DNA from: Molossus alvarezi
Taxonomy: Eukaryota > Chordata > Mammalia > Chiroptera > Molossidae
DNA length: 64,000 bases
NCBI GenBank assembly: GCA_037176705.1
Contig: CM073889.1
Span: 101,511,890-101,575,889, forward strand
Direction of reading: 5' to 3'
Shown piece after piece: positions 41,200 through 53,911 of the stretch. The translations under genes were made by a program, and so were the position numbers. Position 1 is the first letter of the stretch. Every line of letters starts with the position of its first letter. A model generated the notes under the pieces. It had not been told where the DNA came from and did no database searches. It saw nothing but the letters and a program-made list of their open reading frames with translations.

Positions 41200-41735
41200 T
41201 GTAGGAGTCCACCTGTATGAAGGAGGATTCCACTGACACCGAGCGTCTAAAGTGGCACACTCACGGGAACAGAGAGCAGAGGGGCGGCTGCCGGGGGCTG
41301 GCAGGAGGGAAACCGGGAGTTGTTCAAAGCTCCAGAGATCTGTTGCACAATAACGTGAACATACTTAACCCCATGAAACTAACTGTACACTGGAAGATGG
41401 TTAAGATGGTAAGTTTTATATTATATATTTCTTAAAACCACAATTTTTTTTTTTTTATCCTCACCCGAGGACATTTTTCCATTTTTTGTACAGATAGAGT
41501 GGGAGGGAGAGAGAGGAAGGGAGAGAGAGAGAGAAACATCGACGTGAAGGGACACATCGAGTGGCTGCCACCCGCACGACCAACCAGGGCCGGGGACAAA
41601 CTGCAACCGAGGTACGTGCCCTTAGCGGGAACCGAACCCGGGTCTCTCCGGACCACAGGCCGACGCTCTAACCGCTGAGCCAAACTGGCCAGGGCCTTAA
41701 AACCACAATTTTAAAAATTATCTTAAAAACACACC
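41200..41735 (+). repeat. L1M 3' end, interrupted by a SINE
   Basis: Sense L1M: GGGGCTGGCAGGAGG preceded by CGGCTGCCG, GTTGCACAATAACGTGAACA, AACTAACTGTACACTGG, then CTTAAAACCACAA, where the SINE at 41448-41695 entered; A-rich remainder to about 41735. Confidence 0.75.
41448..41695 (-). mobile_element. Ves-type SINE, left arm of inverted pair
   Basis: Full-length reverse copy with a perfect 17-bp duplication cttaaaaccacaatttt (41431-41447, 41696-41712), inserted at the A-rich end of an L1M. Nearly identical to the forward copy at 41849. Confidence 0.95.
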
Positions 41736-41848
41736 ATTAAGAAGTACTGATGCGAGATGGACGCTAATTTTAAAGTTAGGAAAAAACCCAAAACACAGAA
41801 AGTGCCATGATGCCATGAGAGTTGACAGGAATACAAAATCCCAGCAAA

Positions 41849-42120
41849 GCCCTGGCCAGTTTGGCTCAGCGGTTAGAGCGTCGGCCTGCGGTCCGGAGAG
41901 ACCCGGGTTCGGTTCCCGCTAAGGGCACGTACCTCGGTTGCAGTTTGTCCCCGGCCCTGGTTGGTCGTGCGGGTGGCAGCCACTCGATGTGTCCCTTCAC
42001 GTCGATGTTTCTCTCTCTCTCTCCCTTCCTCTCTCTCCCTCCCACTCTATCTGTACAAAAAAAAAAAAAAAAAAAAAGGAAAAATATCCTCGGGTGAGGA
42101 TAAAAAAATAAAAAAACAAA
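41849..42120 (+). mobile_element. Ves-type SINE, right arm of inverted pair
   Basis: Full-length forward copy with a perfect 16-bp duplication acaaaatcccagcaaa (41833-41848, 42121-42136). Contains an internal A-run near 42057-42077 before the tail hairpin. Shares rare variants GTCCCTTCACG and CTGTACAAA with the reverse copy at 41448. Confidence 0.95.
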
Positions 42121-43431
42121 ACAAAATCCCAGCAAATCCCATTTCCTGCTTCTTGGGGCCCAGACACCCCCCACCCCCCACCCCCCGTTCCTCAGCATGA
42201 ATCTATAACCCTGCCTCTCTCCAAAAGTCTCCTAAGCCAACTGTCCTCATCAAGAACAGGCTGGTCATAGCCAAAACTCCCTGCTACCTTGGCATGTTGA
42301 AGGCTCAAGTCAAAGACAAATAAATGTGTATTTTTTCCCAAACCGAAGCCATTTATTTCTTGTTGCCTTGAGGAGTGGACAGCAATAAAGGATTATGGCT
42401 GCAATTAATCAAGCCTGTAGAGGCAAGCTCTGGTTAATGCCACATGAAAAGGAAACCCCAGGCCAAAGCTGCCCGGCTCTTTCCTATTAATTTCCATCCC
42501 CTGCCTGGTAAGAAATACCCTGTGGGCAGCTTCACAGATCCTTAATTGAAGAAGGGACCTTGGCTTGGCTAAATTGCTCTAGGGGTTGCTTGCTTTGCTT
42601 TTTTTTTTTTTTTTTTGGAGCCAGGGCTGGACAGCAAAGTGTAGGGAAGCCACCCTTCTACTGGGGTGCTGGGTGTCTGGAAATAAATGTTTAGGAGGGC
42701 CTCAGGGAAGGGCCTCCAGCAAGGGGCTCGTCAGAGGTGTGGCAGAGGCAGCTGTGGCCCGTGCACTTTACCTAGTGTCAGAGCCTCTTACTGTCTGAAC
42801 TACCTACCAGCTAGAACAGCGTGAAGGGAGGTGTGTGAGTTAGGAAGCTGGCTCGTGCACTGTTTGCTTATGTAGATGTAGAGAAGTGACTGTTTATTCA
42901 CTCTGGCTGCTGCTTCTATAGTAACATGGTAAACATTTATAGAAAAATCTGGAGGGGCTCATCTACACTGCAAACTCTTCTCAGTTGTCTGCAGAGTGAG
43001 CCTGACGGGAGAGCCAACGATGCACAGGCGGGGCTACAGTTCATCTGGGGACATGGTCCCACCGGAAGTGATTAGTGCCTACTTGTGGGCTGGGGGCAGC
43101 AATTCCACTGTTCATGTGCTGGCTTTGCCCATTTCTAGCCTGATGAGAGAGGGAGACAACTCCTTACACCTTCCCTCGTAATGAACGGGGTTTAAGGTAT
43201 TCAGAAACACATCCCCACCACCCTTCCCTTTCCCTCCACCTTCCACGTGCCACTCTTCTGCTCACAGGCCACAGGGAGTAAGATCAGACCACAGGTCATC
43301 CCAAGGGCACTGTCTATGTGCACCAGGTATCTCTCGAGCAGAGCCGAGAAACAATGAGTGAGACAATGAATAGGTGGTCTTCTCCCTCTCCAGATGGTCA
43401 GGGGTTTGGGTAGAAAACTCAAAAAGTAAAA

Positions 43432-43690
43432 GCCTTGGCCGGTTTGGCTCAGCGGTTAGAACGTTGGCCTGTGGACCAAAGGGTCTTGGGTTCGATTCCC
43501 TGTCGGGGGCATGTACCTGGGTTGCAGGTTCGATCCCTGTCTCTGGTTGGAGTCAGGTGAGGGGCAGCCTATTGATGTGTACCTGTCACATCGATGTTTC
43601 TCTCTCTCTCTCCCTCCCTCCTTTCTGCTCTGTCTGAAAATCAATGAAAGACTATCCTCAGGTGAGGATTCACCAAAAATAAATAAATAA
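43432..43690 (+). mobile_element. Ves-type SINE
   Basis: Forward copy GCCTTGGCCGGTTTGGCTCA to TATCCTCAGGTGAGGATT, followed by AAATAAATAAATAATAAAA. Confidence 0.9.
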
Positions 43691-46600
43691 TAAAAAAGAA
43701 CACTGGAGTTTCCTGAGCATCTGTGTAGAGAGAATCACTTCCCATCGTTATATCATGAATAAAACTTAAAGACGGGAACTAGTTTGAAACAGGAGGAAGG
43801 TGGTTACAGAGGGCAAGAGAGGTAGAGCACCCACTTCTGGAGACCCGAGGGAGAAGCACTCTTAAAAAAAGATTCAGTGGTTTCCAGAAGGTGTCTGAAG
43901 TCCAAGGGAAACAAGCAAGAAGTCATGACTGGGAAAGGGGGTGACAGTCAACAGCTCAACACACGTCATCCCCGACACCCACCATTTTCTCCCAGATTAA
44001 GAAATGATGCCACTGACCTGATGGGTCAGAAACCTCCCAGACTGGAGTCACTTGCTTTCCTGTGAAGCGCTTGGTTTTAAGCTAAGGGTTCTCTCCGTAC
44101 CCTCCGAGGGAGAGCCGAGCCTGGCCGGTGCAGGCAGATACAGGGCCAGTGCAGAGGGGGAGCCTGGGAGCCGCCCGCCGGGACGTGTGTGAGCGCTTCG
44201 CTTGCTCAGCAGCAGGGCCGGCCAGCTTGGCCCCGACGCCCCTGTCTAACCCGCTGTCCCGACCTCTGCCCACGGGTGTGCACTCGGCGGCTCCGCGCTG
44301 GCGTGTATCCGAGGAGCGACTCAGCGTGACAGTCCTCTCTCCAGGACAGTAAGTCTCTTTTCAAACACGACTTCTTTACGACATGGGTTACAAAAAGCAA
44401 AATCGCTTCTGAGAAAAAAGCAAGGATTTAAAAAGGAGAAAAGGAAATAGCATGGCACATCTGGAAGGAAGCCCAAAGGACAGGAGAATCCCCAAGAGGG
44501 CTGACAGGTGGCCCATGCTGCCCTCACGGGAAAGCTGTCAGACATTCTCAAAGGAGCCCACAGCCACTCTGAGATGCGGGAGACACACTGGTCAGAAGTC
44601 CGCACCAGAAACAGGAGACAGAATCCTCGGGGTCCCCCCCCACCCATCCACGGACAAGCCTACTTGTCAAACCACTGACAAGCCTTCCCTGCAACCTGTT
44701 TCTCCCCTTTGGACAGTCACAAGACCTTAGAGAAAATTAACTCAGTTATAAGAATTAAATGGCAAATATAAGCACAACATTCCAACTTGCATGGCCGAGT
44801 CCAGACTCAGCAGCACTGGGAATACAACTCACAGGGGTCCCTCAACAATGAGCAATGCCTCTCCCTGGGGGTCCCCAGGAGGGGAGGAAGCTGTCTATCC
44901 AAACTCGAGGCACCGCTGAGACAGTAGGTAACTAGAAAGAACCGATGTATGAGATTTTACATATCAGTAGCACTAAACTCAAAATATTTTTACATGCTGT
45001 CAACAACGAGTCTGCGTGTTCATCTTCCCAAGTCGAAAGCACAGGAAATCAGACTCTTGCCCAGGTAGATGGAGGCCGTCAGGTCAGAGGCCGCAGCCTG
45101 AGTTTCTCTGGGTCTCACTTCAGAAGGTCAGCTTTTTGGGAAATCCAATGACCTGAAAATGCTCACGGCGGGAGGAACAATGCAGAATTAATCACTGACA
45201 GCTGGGTGGTGTGTTCTAGGTGCACAGACTGTTCTGTGCTGTCCCAGGGCAATGAGAAGGGCTGAGCACAAAGGCAGGCACTCAACTGACCAGAAGGAGC
45301 AGAGACCTGTGCACGGTCACTCAGCTAGAAGCCCGAAGCTCCCGGAGAGGACGCATCCTCCCGTTCCAGTGCTGGGGTGACTCTCCACTGTTCCCCATCA
45401 CCCAGGGGATTTCCTTTCACATTTTGCTTTTTCCTACGGACTCAATGGCGCTCCCATTCCTGAAGGTGCCTGCCCATCCCCTATATGCAACTCCCCGCTT
45501 TTAAAAGATTCAATTCAAACCTCACCTCCCGCAAAGCTTTCCCTGACTGTGCCAACCAGTGTCCGAACGCTCCCATGGACCCTGCTACCTCTTGTGTGAC
45601 GGAGCCTGTGCATGTGACTTGACTCGTTAGCATGTCCTGGAGGTCCTTCTGCTGCCACCTCCGCACATGCAACCTGGTTCGATTTGAAGCCCAGTGATGC
45701 CCACGAGCAGCGGAGACACCACGAGGCCGGCTGCGCGGGGAAGGGGCCACTTTAGAGGAGAGTCTCCTTCACTACAGCCTCAACATCAGGGGTCCAGCTC
45801 ATCAGCCCCGAGCGGCTGTTTCCACTGGAGCACCACTGTCCTTACAACTCTGCACTTCTATGGATCCGAATGTCTATTTTAAGACAGAGGCCACAACTCC
45901 TATGATATAAAGATCCAGGAGGACTTAACCTATTATTAGCTTAAGGAAGGCAGGGCACTGATCACAGAAATGCAAGGGAGGCTGCAACCCAGGACACAGC
46001 ATTTCAAACAACCCTACAAGGATCAAGAACCTCGGACAGAGAGCCTGGCTCAGAACTTCATTTCACGCCGTGGGAACTAAGGCGCAGCCAGGGCCGGGTG
46101 ATCTGTAGTCATTCAGCGCGCTGGCGATAGCAAGGGATCAAAACGCCGGTCCCCTGAGACCCAGACAAGCAGATGTTTGACTGAGCTGGCCGCCTCTCCC
46201 TGAAAAACAGGCTGTTATAAGTAACAACGATCCTTCCCATCCGGTTAGAATTCTGAACGGAAGAGAAACCTCAAGAAGGAACACAGGACACAGACCCTAT
46301 GGTGCTGGGCAAGATTAGAGCATTAAAGTGACCACCTTGACTGGCGATCTAGTGAACGGTGTCAAATGGCAGATTTACATAAACTATAACTGAGATGCAA
46401 AATCTGAATTTAAGTTCACAGTAACCTCCAGTGGGACGCTGAGCAAGACACTTCCCCCTCGGGGCAAGTTTCTTGAGTGTAAAAGCAGATGCCTACAGGG
46501 TTTCTCAGTGGGGGAGCTACTGGTGTTTGGACAGGGTCCATTCGTCCTCCAGACTGACCTCTATATTGTGGGACTTAGCACCCCTGGCCCCAGGCCACCA

Positions 46601-46712
46601 GGTACTGGCAGCGACCCCAGTCACTGCGACAACCAAACACGCCACCCCGTGTTTCACACTCTCCCGGGCCCTTGCCGGCTCTGATGCCCGCAGGAGCCGC
46701 TCCTAGGCCGGA

Positions 46713-46742
46713 GGGGGGGGGGGGCGGAGGCGGGCGGGCGCG
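46713..46742 (+). repeat. G12 run and GC-rich tract beside a MYO5B donor
   Basis: Twelve G in a row (46713-46724) followed by CGGAGGCGGGCGGGCG. Four G-tracts make a G-quadruplex possible on the plus (template) strand, starting about 10 nt into the intron after the TEDS exon. Confidence 0.8.
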
Positions 46743-46751
46743 GCCACGCAC

Positions 46752-47017
46752 CCGTAGATGTCCAGGACGCCGATGAAGGAGTGCTGCTTGAGGGACGTGT
46801 GCAGGGCCCTGTTGACGTGCTCCACGATCCAGCCGAACAGCTGCGCGTACATGTGTTTGGCCAGGGCGCTGCGTGCGTTGACCACCTGCTGCAGGGACAT
46901 GGTCTTGACGTAGGTCTCCGAGGCGGTGACCAGCTTGCGGTGGCACAGCCAATGCTCCATCTGACTGTGCTCCACCCCCAGCAGCCGGCAGAAGTTTTTG
47001 AGGTGTTCGTCCTGGGG
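46752..47017 (-). CDS. MYO5B: MYO5B exon (TEDS site to switch II), about residues 353-441
   Basis: The longest exon in the window, 266 nt, phase 0 in and phase 2 out. It starts [16 protein letters not shown] and ends [11 protein letters not shown], the first half of switch II. It holds the loop implicated in actin binding: the residue 16 before the RSALAK (DALAK-equivalent) motif is Glu (E386), so the TEDS site carries the acidic residue usual for myosin V and should not need phosphorylation. R401, altered in human cholestasis, is present. Differences from human by recall include EHLKN for VYLSN, Ala384, Ser402, Met for Ile before YAQLF and VNR for INK. The donor GG|GTGCGT departs from consensus at +4 and is followed within 30 nt by a C-rich tract on the gene strand. 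Confidence 0.97.
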
Positions 47018-49639
47018 CTGGAAGAGACGGGGGAGACGGTTCAGGAGGGGAGTGGCAGATAGGACCACCCGCACGCCCTCTTCCCTCCTGCCTGGGAAGA
47101 GCCCCGCACTCCAGACCCCACTCCATCGTCAGAAGTCTCACTGGCTCTCACACCCTTGAGTGGAGATGACAGCCAGGGCCTGAAAAGTGTAGTTCAGATA
47201 GATCATGCTACCTGCTCTGACCAAATGATCAGGGCTTCAGCAAACAAAAACTAGCCCCACTTTTCCTGTCGCCTCTGCTGCTAGCTGCTGCAGACTAACT
47301 GGGAGGAGAGGGCGCCCGGCTGAAGGGAGCAGGAGAATTGATAGCTCAGGAAGGATAAACCATCGAGTGAGGAGCTGGAGGGCAGCGGAATCCCAGGGCC
47401 CGGAGTTTCCATCTGCGGAGCTCCACGTGCAGTGCCTGAGCCACAGCCCAGAACCAAGCCTCCCTGACCAGTGCAGCTCTGAGGAGCACCCAGTCTGACA
47501 GGCGTGGGCACAGGCGAGCCCTGGGCAGAGCCTGGCAGGTGGCGGCCCTTCCTGCAGGACACCTGCTACCGAGCTGCCAAGCAGACTTCCTTTGAGCTCA
47601 GCCTCAGGGACATCACACAACATGCAGTTGGACTTTATTTGCTTAAAGCACCTGATGCTTCGGGGGAAAGAGTGAATCCAGATGGAAAGCTGAGACAGCC
47701 GGCAAACACACGGAACACGTGTGGACCTGAGAAGGTCACCGGGAACACTAACCGCCAACATCACACGCTGAGAGCTGGGGAAACAAACGGGGGCCCTCCC
47801 GGGTCTTGAGCGGCCCGGTCCTAGAGCACCCCACGTCTCACCAGGTGCCCACAGGACCCAGCTGCTTCTGCGACTCATTTCATCTTGACCCGCCTTTACT
47901 CCGAGTGCCAGTCATGCCCCCTGGCCTGGGGCACTGATAACCAGATCACCCCAGGGACCTCCTACTGCACCCAAATGTGCACGTCTCTTGGACACTCGGG
48001 GCACCCCACGGGAAACCCGCTTTCCCTAGGAGGTTCCTCTGGCCCATTGTTCATCCATCCCCTTACCGAAATCCCCCAGGAAAGTCGATGACCCAGCCGT
48101 GAGCCTGCTGGAGAGCTTATTACCTCGGGCTGGAAGGGAAGCCCTTGGGACCTGAGGCCACCTCCTAATGGCCCTAACTTGCTGGTGGGACTCATTTTCT
48201 GATAAGGCCGCCCAGTAGGATTTAAATGAGGGCTTAGTCAATGAAAACCAACAGATTCCGTACCATTTCCCTCTTAACACCACATCCCCAGGCTATGGGT
48301 TTTTTTCTCCTACAGATGTTCAAAATCGACCCCAAACACACACAATTACAAAATAACAGAATGCCAGAGGAGGAAAGAACCTCCAAACAGTCATTATGGC
48401 CAGTGTTTTTCCAAAGAATGGTCTGGGGAGCACAGCGACAAAGGAGATTAACTGGCTTTACTTAACGAAGGGCAGGGGAGGGAGGACCGGGTACACCCCA
48501 CTGCCCTGGTGGCGGATGTGCTGTGGCTTCGAGACAGATACTCGCCAGCACTTCCTGAGCTTCCCACCAGAGAGCCCCCCCCTTTCCCAAGGGTCCAGGC
48601 CTAAGGCTCCGGGGAAACGCCTTGGGAACTATCATTCTAACCCCATCCTCCTCATTGCTCAGGTGAGGAAAATGAGGTGAAATGAGGCTCCCCAACGGTG
48701 GCCCAGAGTGATTCACACAACCACGAGAATCGGCATGGGCTGGGTGGGTGTGGAGAGGCCCCATCTTCCCATTCACTCAGCTAGTGGGGTTGCCATGGCC
48801 ACTCTGCAGTGCCCCGCCCCCTGCTCGCTCCCTCCCCCAAACAGAAAGCCATCTGTGGTCAAGTGAGGTGCCTGGGGTCTGCTTGGCAGGCAACAGGCTC
48901 AGAGGTAGCACGTGTCCGACTTGTTCCCAGTAGTTCTCAACGGCTGGGCAGAGCACTGCAGCTGAGTTCCCCGACAGGTGAATGGCCTGCCAGCAGCACT
49001 CATGACCACCCAAGCCTGCCCACAGGCTCCCTCCCCTCCCTGGCACCTCCCAGGAGAAAGTGTCTGATCACTGCCCCTGGACAGGTTCCCACTCACTGCT
49101 GCGGGCATGGCCTACCCCTCTATCACCCCCTTCTGACTGTTGATCAAAGGTGCTAACTGAAACTGATTTAACATCATGCAATTACACTTAAGCTTAATTA
49201 AATGGTGCTAAATCCATTAAAAGAGCCAGCATCAGAGGTAGCAGATTAGGTTCACAGGCCCATGCGGCCAAATTCAAGAAACAAATTGCCCCTGGTGTCC
49301 AAGTAATTGCACGCTGCTGAATCTCCAAGGCAACTCTGGCGGTCCTGGAGCACATTTTCCTGCTTTAATTAAAAATAAACACTAGTGAGCAGGAGGCATG
49401 CTGCACATGGACAGACATGCGTCTCCAGGAGGAGGCCCGTCCTGAGGAATAAGCCCAAATGTATCTGAGAGAGGGATTTTCCCAAGCACCCACTCAGCGA
49501 AGCATTTCTCGGACACACACTGCGTGCCCAGCACTGTGCGAGGCACCAGAGGGGGATGTGAGGCCAGAGGGGGGCAGCCCCAGTTCCGGGACTGATCATC
49601 ACGTGGAGAAAGCAAGGGTGGTGGTGGTGTAGGGGAGAG

Positions 49640-49770
49640 AACACTGGCTGGGCCTGGACTTGGCGTTGCCATTGACTTTCGAGAAGGAGTTTCCTCCCTC
49701 AGGGACTTAGCTTTTCCAACCCTGTGGAGTGAGAAGGATGCTCACAAGGTCCCCTCTGGCTCTAACCACA
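49640..49770 (+). repeat. MIR fragment
   Basis: GGACTTGGCGTTGCC, CTCAGGGACTTAGCTTTTCC and CAAGGTCCCCTCTGGCTCTA resemble sense MIR. Confidence 0.6.
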
Positions 49771-49794
49771 GTGATGATAGTAGTGAAGAAGTGA

Positions 49795-49925
49795 ATCATG
49801 GGAGCCCTGTACTAAGGCAGGTAACATCAGCTCCACTCTGCAGATGAGGAAACAGAAAGGTTAAGTAACTGTCAGCGAGTGGCAGAACCAGGATCTGAGC
49901 CCCCACAGTCCTGACTCCCAGTTCT
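49795..49925 (-). repeat. MIR fragment
   Basis: CTCTGCAGATGAGGAAACAG, GGTTAAGTAACTGTCAGCGA and GAACCAGGATCTGAGCCC are reverse MIR. Confidence 0.82.
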
Positions 49926-51277
49926 CACTCTGTTAGTTCCCTACACAGCCTCTAGTCGGGGAACAATCTAGGACTAACCTGTCAGGTGTCCCGCCTCCCT
50001 CCTGCCCTCCCTTCACCACCACCTGTGTCCTCCGTCCCCTCTTCCCCAAGTGTGCCCTGATACTCCCACATCGTACAGTCCTGACACAAACGCCCGTGGG
50101 TGCCAATGTGGGTAAGGGCTGGAGCAGTGAGCTCAACAGGCAGGGTCTTGGTGTTCGGTGGGGGAAACAGGCGTTGATGAAATATTTCAACACCGATAAA
50201 CACTCATGTCCTTCTCACCTGAAGGTCCCCTCAGAGGCGGGGTGGGGAAGACCAGCCGCAGGATCTGAGAGACACCTCAGTGACAAGCCCCAGCCCTGGC
50301 TTTTCAAAAAGGCCTGGCCCGGCCCACTCAAGCCAGCAGGTGCCCAGGACCTCACTGGCCCGGCCTCTCGTGCCTCCCGCTACCCCAGTGCTCCCGGACA
50401 CGCTCACCCACTCCGCTCTCACCCCCATCACCCGAGCCCAGAGAGCCTGTCACCCAACTTCTCAGGTGTCCACCACGTGCTGGGTGCTGGTGGGATGCTA
50501 ATGAGCACGGCGGTCCCTGTCCTCACAGACTTCGGACCCTCGTGAGGGAGGGAGACACGCAGCAATAAGTGCACAGCCACAACCCTGTGAGGTGCCACCG
50601 AGCAGAGGTACAGACGCTCTGAGAATCCATGACGGGGGATATGACCAGGATGTGCTCCCGAAGGAGAAGGGGACTGAGGGAGGGTGGGCTGGAGGCCAAG
50701 AGGACATCTGTCATCTTTCCTGCAATTTTCCAGGCTAAACCAGGAGCTTCTCAGTGTAAATGTTCCTACCCTCACCTGTCCTGGACACCAGGCAGGACAT
50801 CTACTGGGGTACGGGCCCTCGGTGCCTTTCTCATGAGGGGAACGATACCGGGGCAATACTTCACTGGCTCTAAAGACTCGGCCCAGGGGACTGTTTGGTC
50901 TGCGCCGGAGGCCCATACACCACACCACCGAGACACAGGTCCTCCTCTGGACACCCGAGTCCCTCTCACGGCAATGTCACTGCCAACCTCACTGCCCGCC
51001 ATGCACGCACAGACACTGGTGCCCAGGGGCACCTACCAGGGCCTCCAACACTCCCCTTCACACTGGGCCCAGGGGGTGAGCCTCAGAGCTCTCATGAGGC
51101 CGCAGACTCCATGTTGAGACGGCAGCAGCCTGGAGTGGCCCAGGGGACCTCCCAAACCCAAGACCACTTCTCCTGCAGGGAAAACGTATGGGGCCGAGGC
51201 GAGAGGAGGGTGATGAGTTCTGCCAGACGCCAGCTCCAGTTCAGGTCTTCCTCTCCCTAAAGGCAGGGCCAGCTTTA

Positions 51278-51495
51278 TCTTTTCTTTTTAATTTTTTTTT
51301 TTCTTTATTGATTTTAGAGAGAGAGGAAGGGAGAGGGAGAGATAGAAACATCGATGAGAGAGAACATCAATTGACCGCCTTCTACATGACCAGCACTGGG
51401 GATCAGGCCCACAACCTGGGCATGTGCCGTGACTGGGAATTGAACCGGTTCATGGGTCGACACTCAACCACTGAGCCACTCCAGCTGGACAAGGA
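51278..51495 (-). mobile_element. Ves-related SINE, short subfamily
   Basis: Reverse copy: TTTCTTTATTGATTTTAG, GAGAGGAAGGGAGAGGG, ACATCGATGAGAG, head CCACTGAGCCACTCCAGCTG. Flanks gggccagcttta (51266) and gggccagtttta (51496), one mismatch. Confidence 0.88.
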
Positions 51496-51581
51496 GGGCC
51501 AGTTTTAACTTCTGATGACCCCTAACCCTAGTGAGACAAGCAGAAGGTGAATAAATGTTTGCTCTGTTGAAAAAGCATCAA

Positions 51582-51819
51582 GCCCTGGCTGGTTTAGCTC
51601 AGCAGTTAGAGTGTCAGCCCACAGACCAAAGAGTTGTGGGTTCGATTCTGGTCAAGGGCATATACCTTGGTTGTGGTTTGATCCCCGGCCCTGGTTGGGT
51701 CGTGCGGGAGGCAACCAATCAATGTGTCTCTCTCACACTCATGTTTCTCTCTCCCTCCCTCCCTCCCATTCTATCTGAAAATCAATGGGAAAATACTCTC
51801 GGGTGAGGATTTAAAAAAA
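51582..51819 (+). mobile_element. Ves-type SINE
   Basis: Full-length forward copy GCCCTGGCTGGTTTAGCTCA to CTCTCGGGTGAGGATTT. The duplication aaaagcatcaa is at 51571-51581 and 51821-51831. Confidence 0.93.
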
Positions 51820-52460
51820 AAAAAGCATCAACTTGTGAGTGGAATGAACACATGCCCATGTTCATATTCTGAAGTACTGTTTTCTGTCTTTTCCCAGCAT
51901 GTGGTTATTTAAACTCTAAGGCCTTCAGAGCAAGAATCATACTTCATACCTCCCAGGACTTTGCGATAAGTGGGCAGAAAAGAGACCTGTGAACTGATGC
52001 AGGGTCCCTTACTCATGGTCAGAGTACCGGTGTTATCACGTAACACAAGGACATACTGGAGAGCACACAACGGCTGCTGTCAGCTCTTCTGCCCTGGCAT
52101 CTACTCCACCCACTTAGATGTCTTGTCATTACCACATACCAGGTACTGCTTTGAGACCAGGAAAATAACATTCATTGTGAGCATTTATCAAGCTCTTTAC
52201 AGTTTGCAATACTTTCATCACATAGATGACTCAATGTTCTACGTCGTGCTGTCAAAATCTTGGCAAGTATTGTCAGCTGTCTTATCCACCCAACTGGATT
52301 TAAGCTCCTTGGACACAGTCACCAAATATGGTGTTCAACGCTCCTTCCAGTAGGGTCCTCAGTCGAGAGCTCAAAGTACTCATGGGCTGATAACACTTGG
52401 TAGAATTCCATGGACCTCAGAGTACTTAGAAAAGCAAACCACCAAAAATAATTTATTGAT

Positions 52461-52694
52461 GCCCTGGTCAGTGGTTAGAGCATCAGCCCAGGGAGAGAGG
52501 GAGGTTTCAGGTTCAATGCCCGGTCAAGGGCACATACCTGGGTTTTAGGTTCAATCCCCGGTCCCAGATGGGGTTGTGCAGGAGGCAACCAATTGATGTG
52601 TCTCTCTCACATAGATGTTTCTCTCCTTCTCTCTGTCCCCCTCCCACCCTTTTCCTCTACCTAAATATCAATGGAAAAATATCTTGGAATAAAA
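52461..52694 (+). mobile_element. Ves-type SINE, first of three insertions at one target
   Basis: Forward copy starting GCCCTGGTCAGTGGTTAGAG (A-box part shortened) and ending AAAAATATCTTGGAATAAA. Flanks aataatttattgat at 52447-52460 and 52698-52711. Confidence 0.9.
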
Positions 52695-53911
52695 AATAAT
52701 AATTTATTGATGACTTCCAGTCAAGATGGTGGCAAAGGTAAATGTGGTACTCCCCTCTCCCCACAACCACACCAAAATTACCACTAAAATACAGAACAAC
52801 CATTATTCAGAACCACCTGAAATCAAGCTGAATGGAAGTCCTACAACTACAAAATTAAAGAAGAGGTCACATGGAGACTGGTAGGAGGGGCAGAGGAATG
52901 GACAATCTGGTCGCACACCCACGTGTGGCGGATAAACATCAGGAGGGATACCTCAGCTGTGAAGGTCCTCCCTGAGGAGTGAGGGGTCCCCGTCCCACAC
53001 CAGGCCCCCCAGCTCAGGGTTCCAGTGCCAGGAAGAGAATCCCCATAACTTCTGGCTGGAAAAATCAGCTGAATTGAGGCTGAGGGAGGCTGAGGCTGCG
53101 GGAGGCCCAGGCAGTTCCTCTTAAAGGGCTCCAGCAACCTGGCTCACATTGTTTGCCCCACCTGGTAATTCCCTGAGGCCCTGCCCCACCCAAATTTCAC
53201 ACCCACCCAAGCTGTTTCCAGTGGCTTTACCATAGGAATGGCCTATCTTGGCTCATGCTTTGAATTTTCCTAAAATCTCTCAAAGAAGCAGCATCTGGCC
53301 TCAGAGAGCCCCATACCTCTAGCTAACTGGCCCCAGGCCTGGCACTAGCAGCAGCCAGCCTTGGTTCACAGCTTGGCCTCTCTGGGGCACCTCCAAGCCC
53401 AGCACAAGAAGCAGCCATCTGCAGAACAATTTGTAGCTGTACCTGGTGGCCCCAGCTAGAACACAGGCAGTGGCTGACCTTGCCCCAGAGCTGGCACACC
53501 TAATGGACAGCTTCAGACCACATCAAAGCACTACCACCAAACCACCTCCACAAGTAACACACTCAAGGAGTGGACTCAGTGAGTACCAGAGCCCTGATGA
53601 AGTTAAGTCTTGCTCTGTGTGGTGGGCCCTTGCACAGCTGATCCTACAAGGTAGTCAGAGGCCAGTGGTCAATCCTTGATCAGTCTGAGTAAATCCCTCC
53701 CATTGATGTGCCAACAGCAACCAAGACTCAATTACAACTGAAGGGTGTACAGTCCCTATGGAGGGCACATCTTTGGTGCCAGTTAGGGTGATCAGGGAGG
53801 CTGTGCCACTGGATCCTACAGGACATCTACTATAATAGGCCATCCTACAAAGCCTAGGAGACATAGCAACTCTACCTAATACATAAAAACAAACATAGGG
53901 AGGCAGCCAAA

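Noticed and set aside
46575..47141. 188-codon minus-strand frame over the TEDS exon
   Set aside because: Out of frame with the myosin reading; low-complexity Pro/Arg/Ala peptide.
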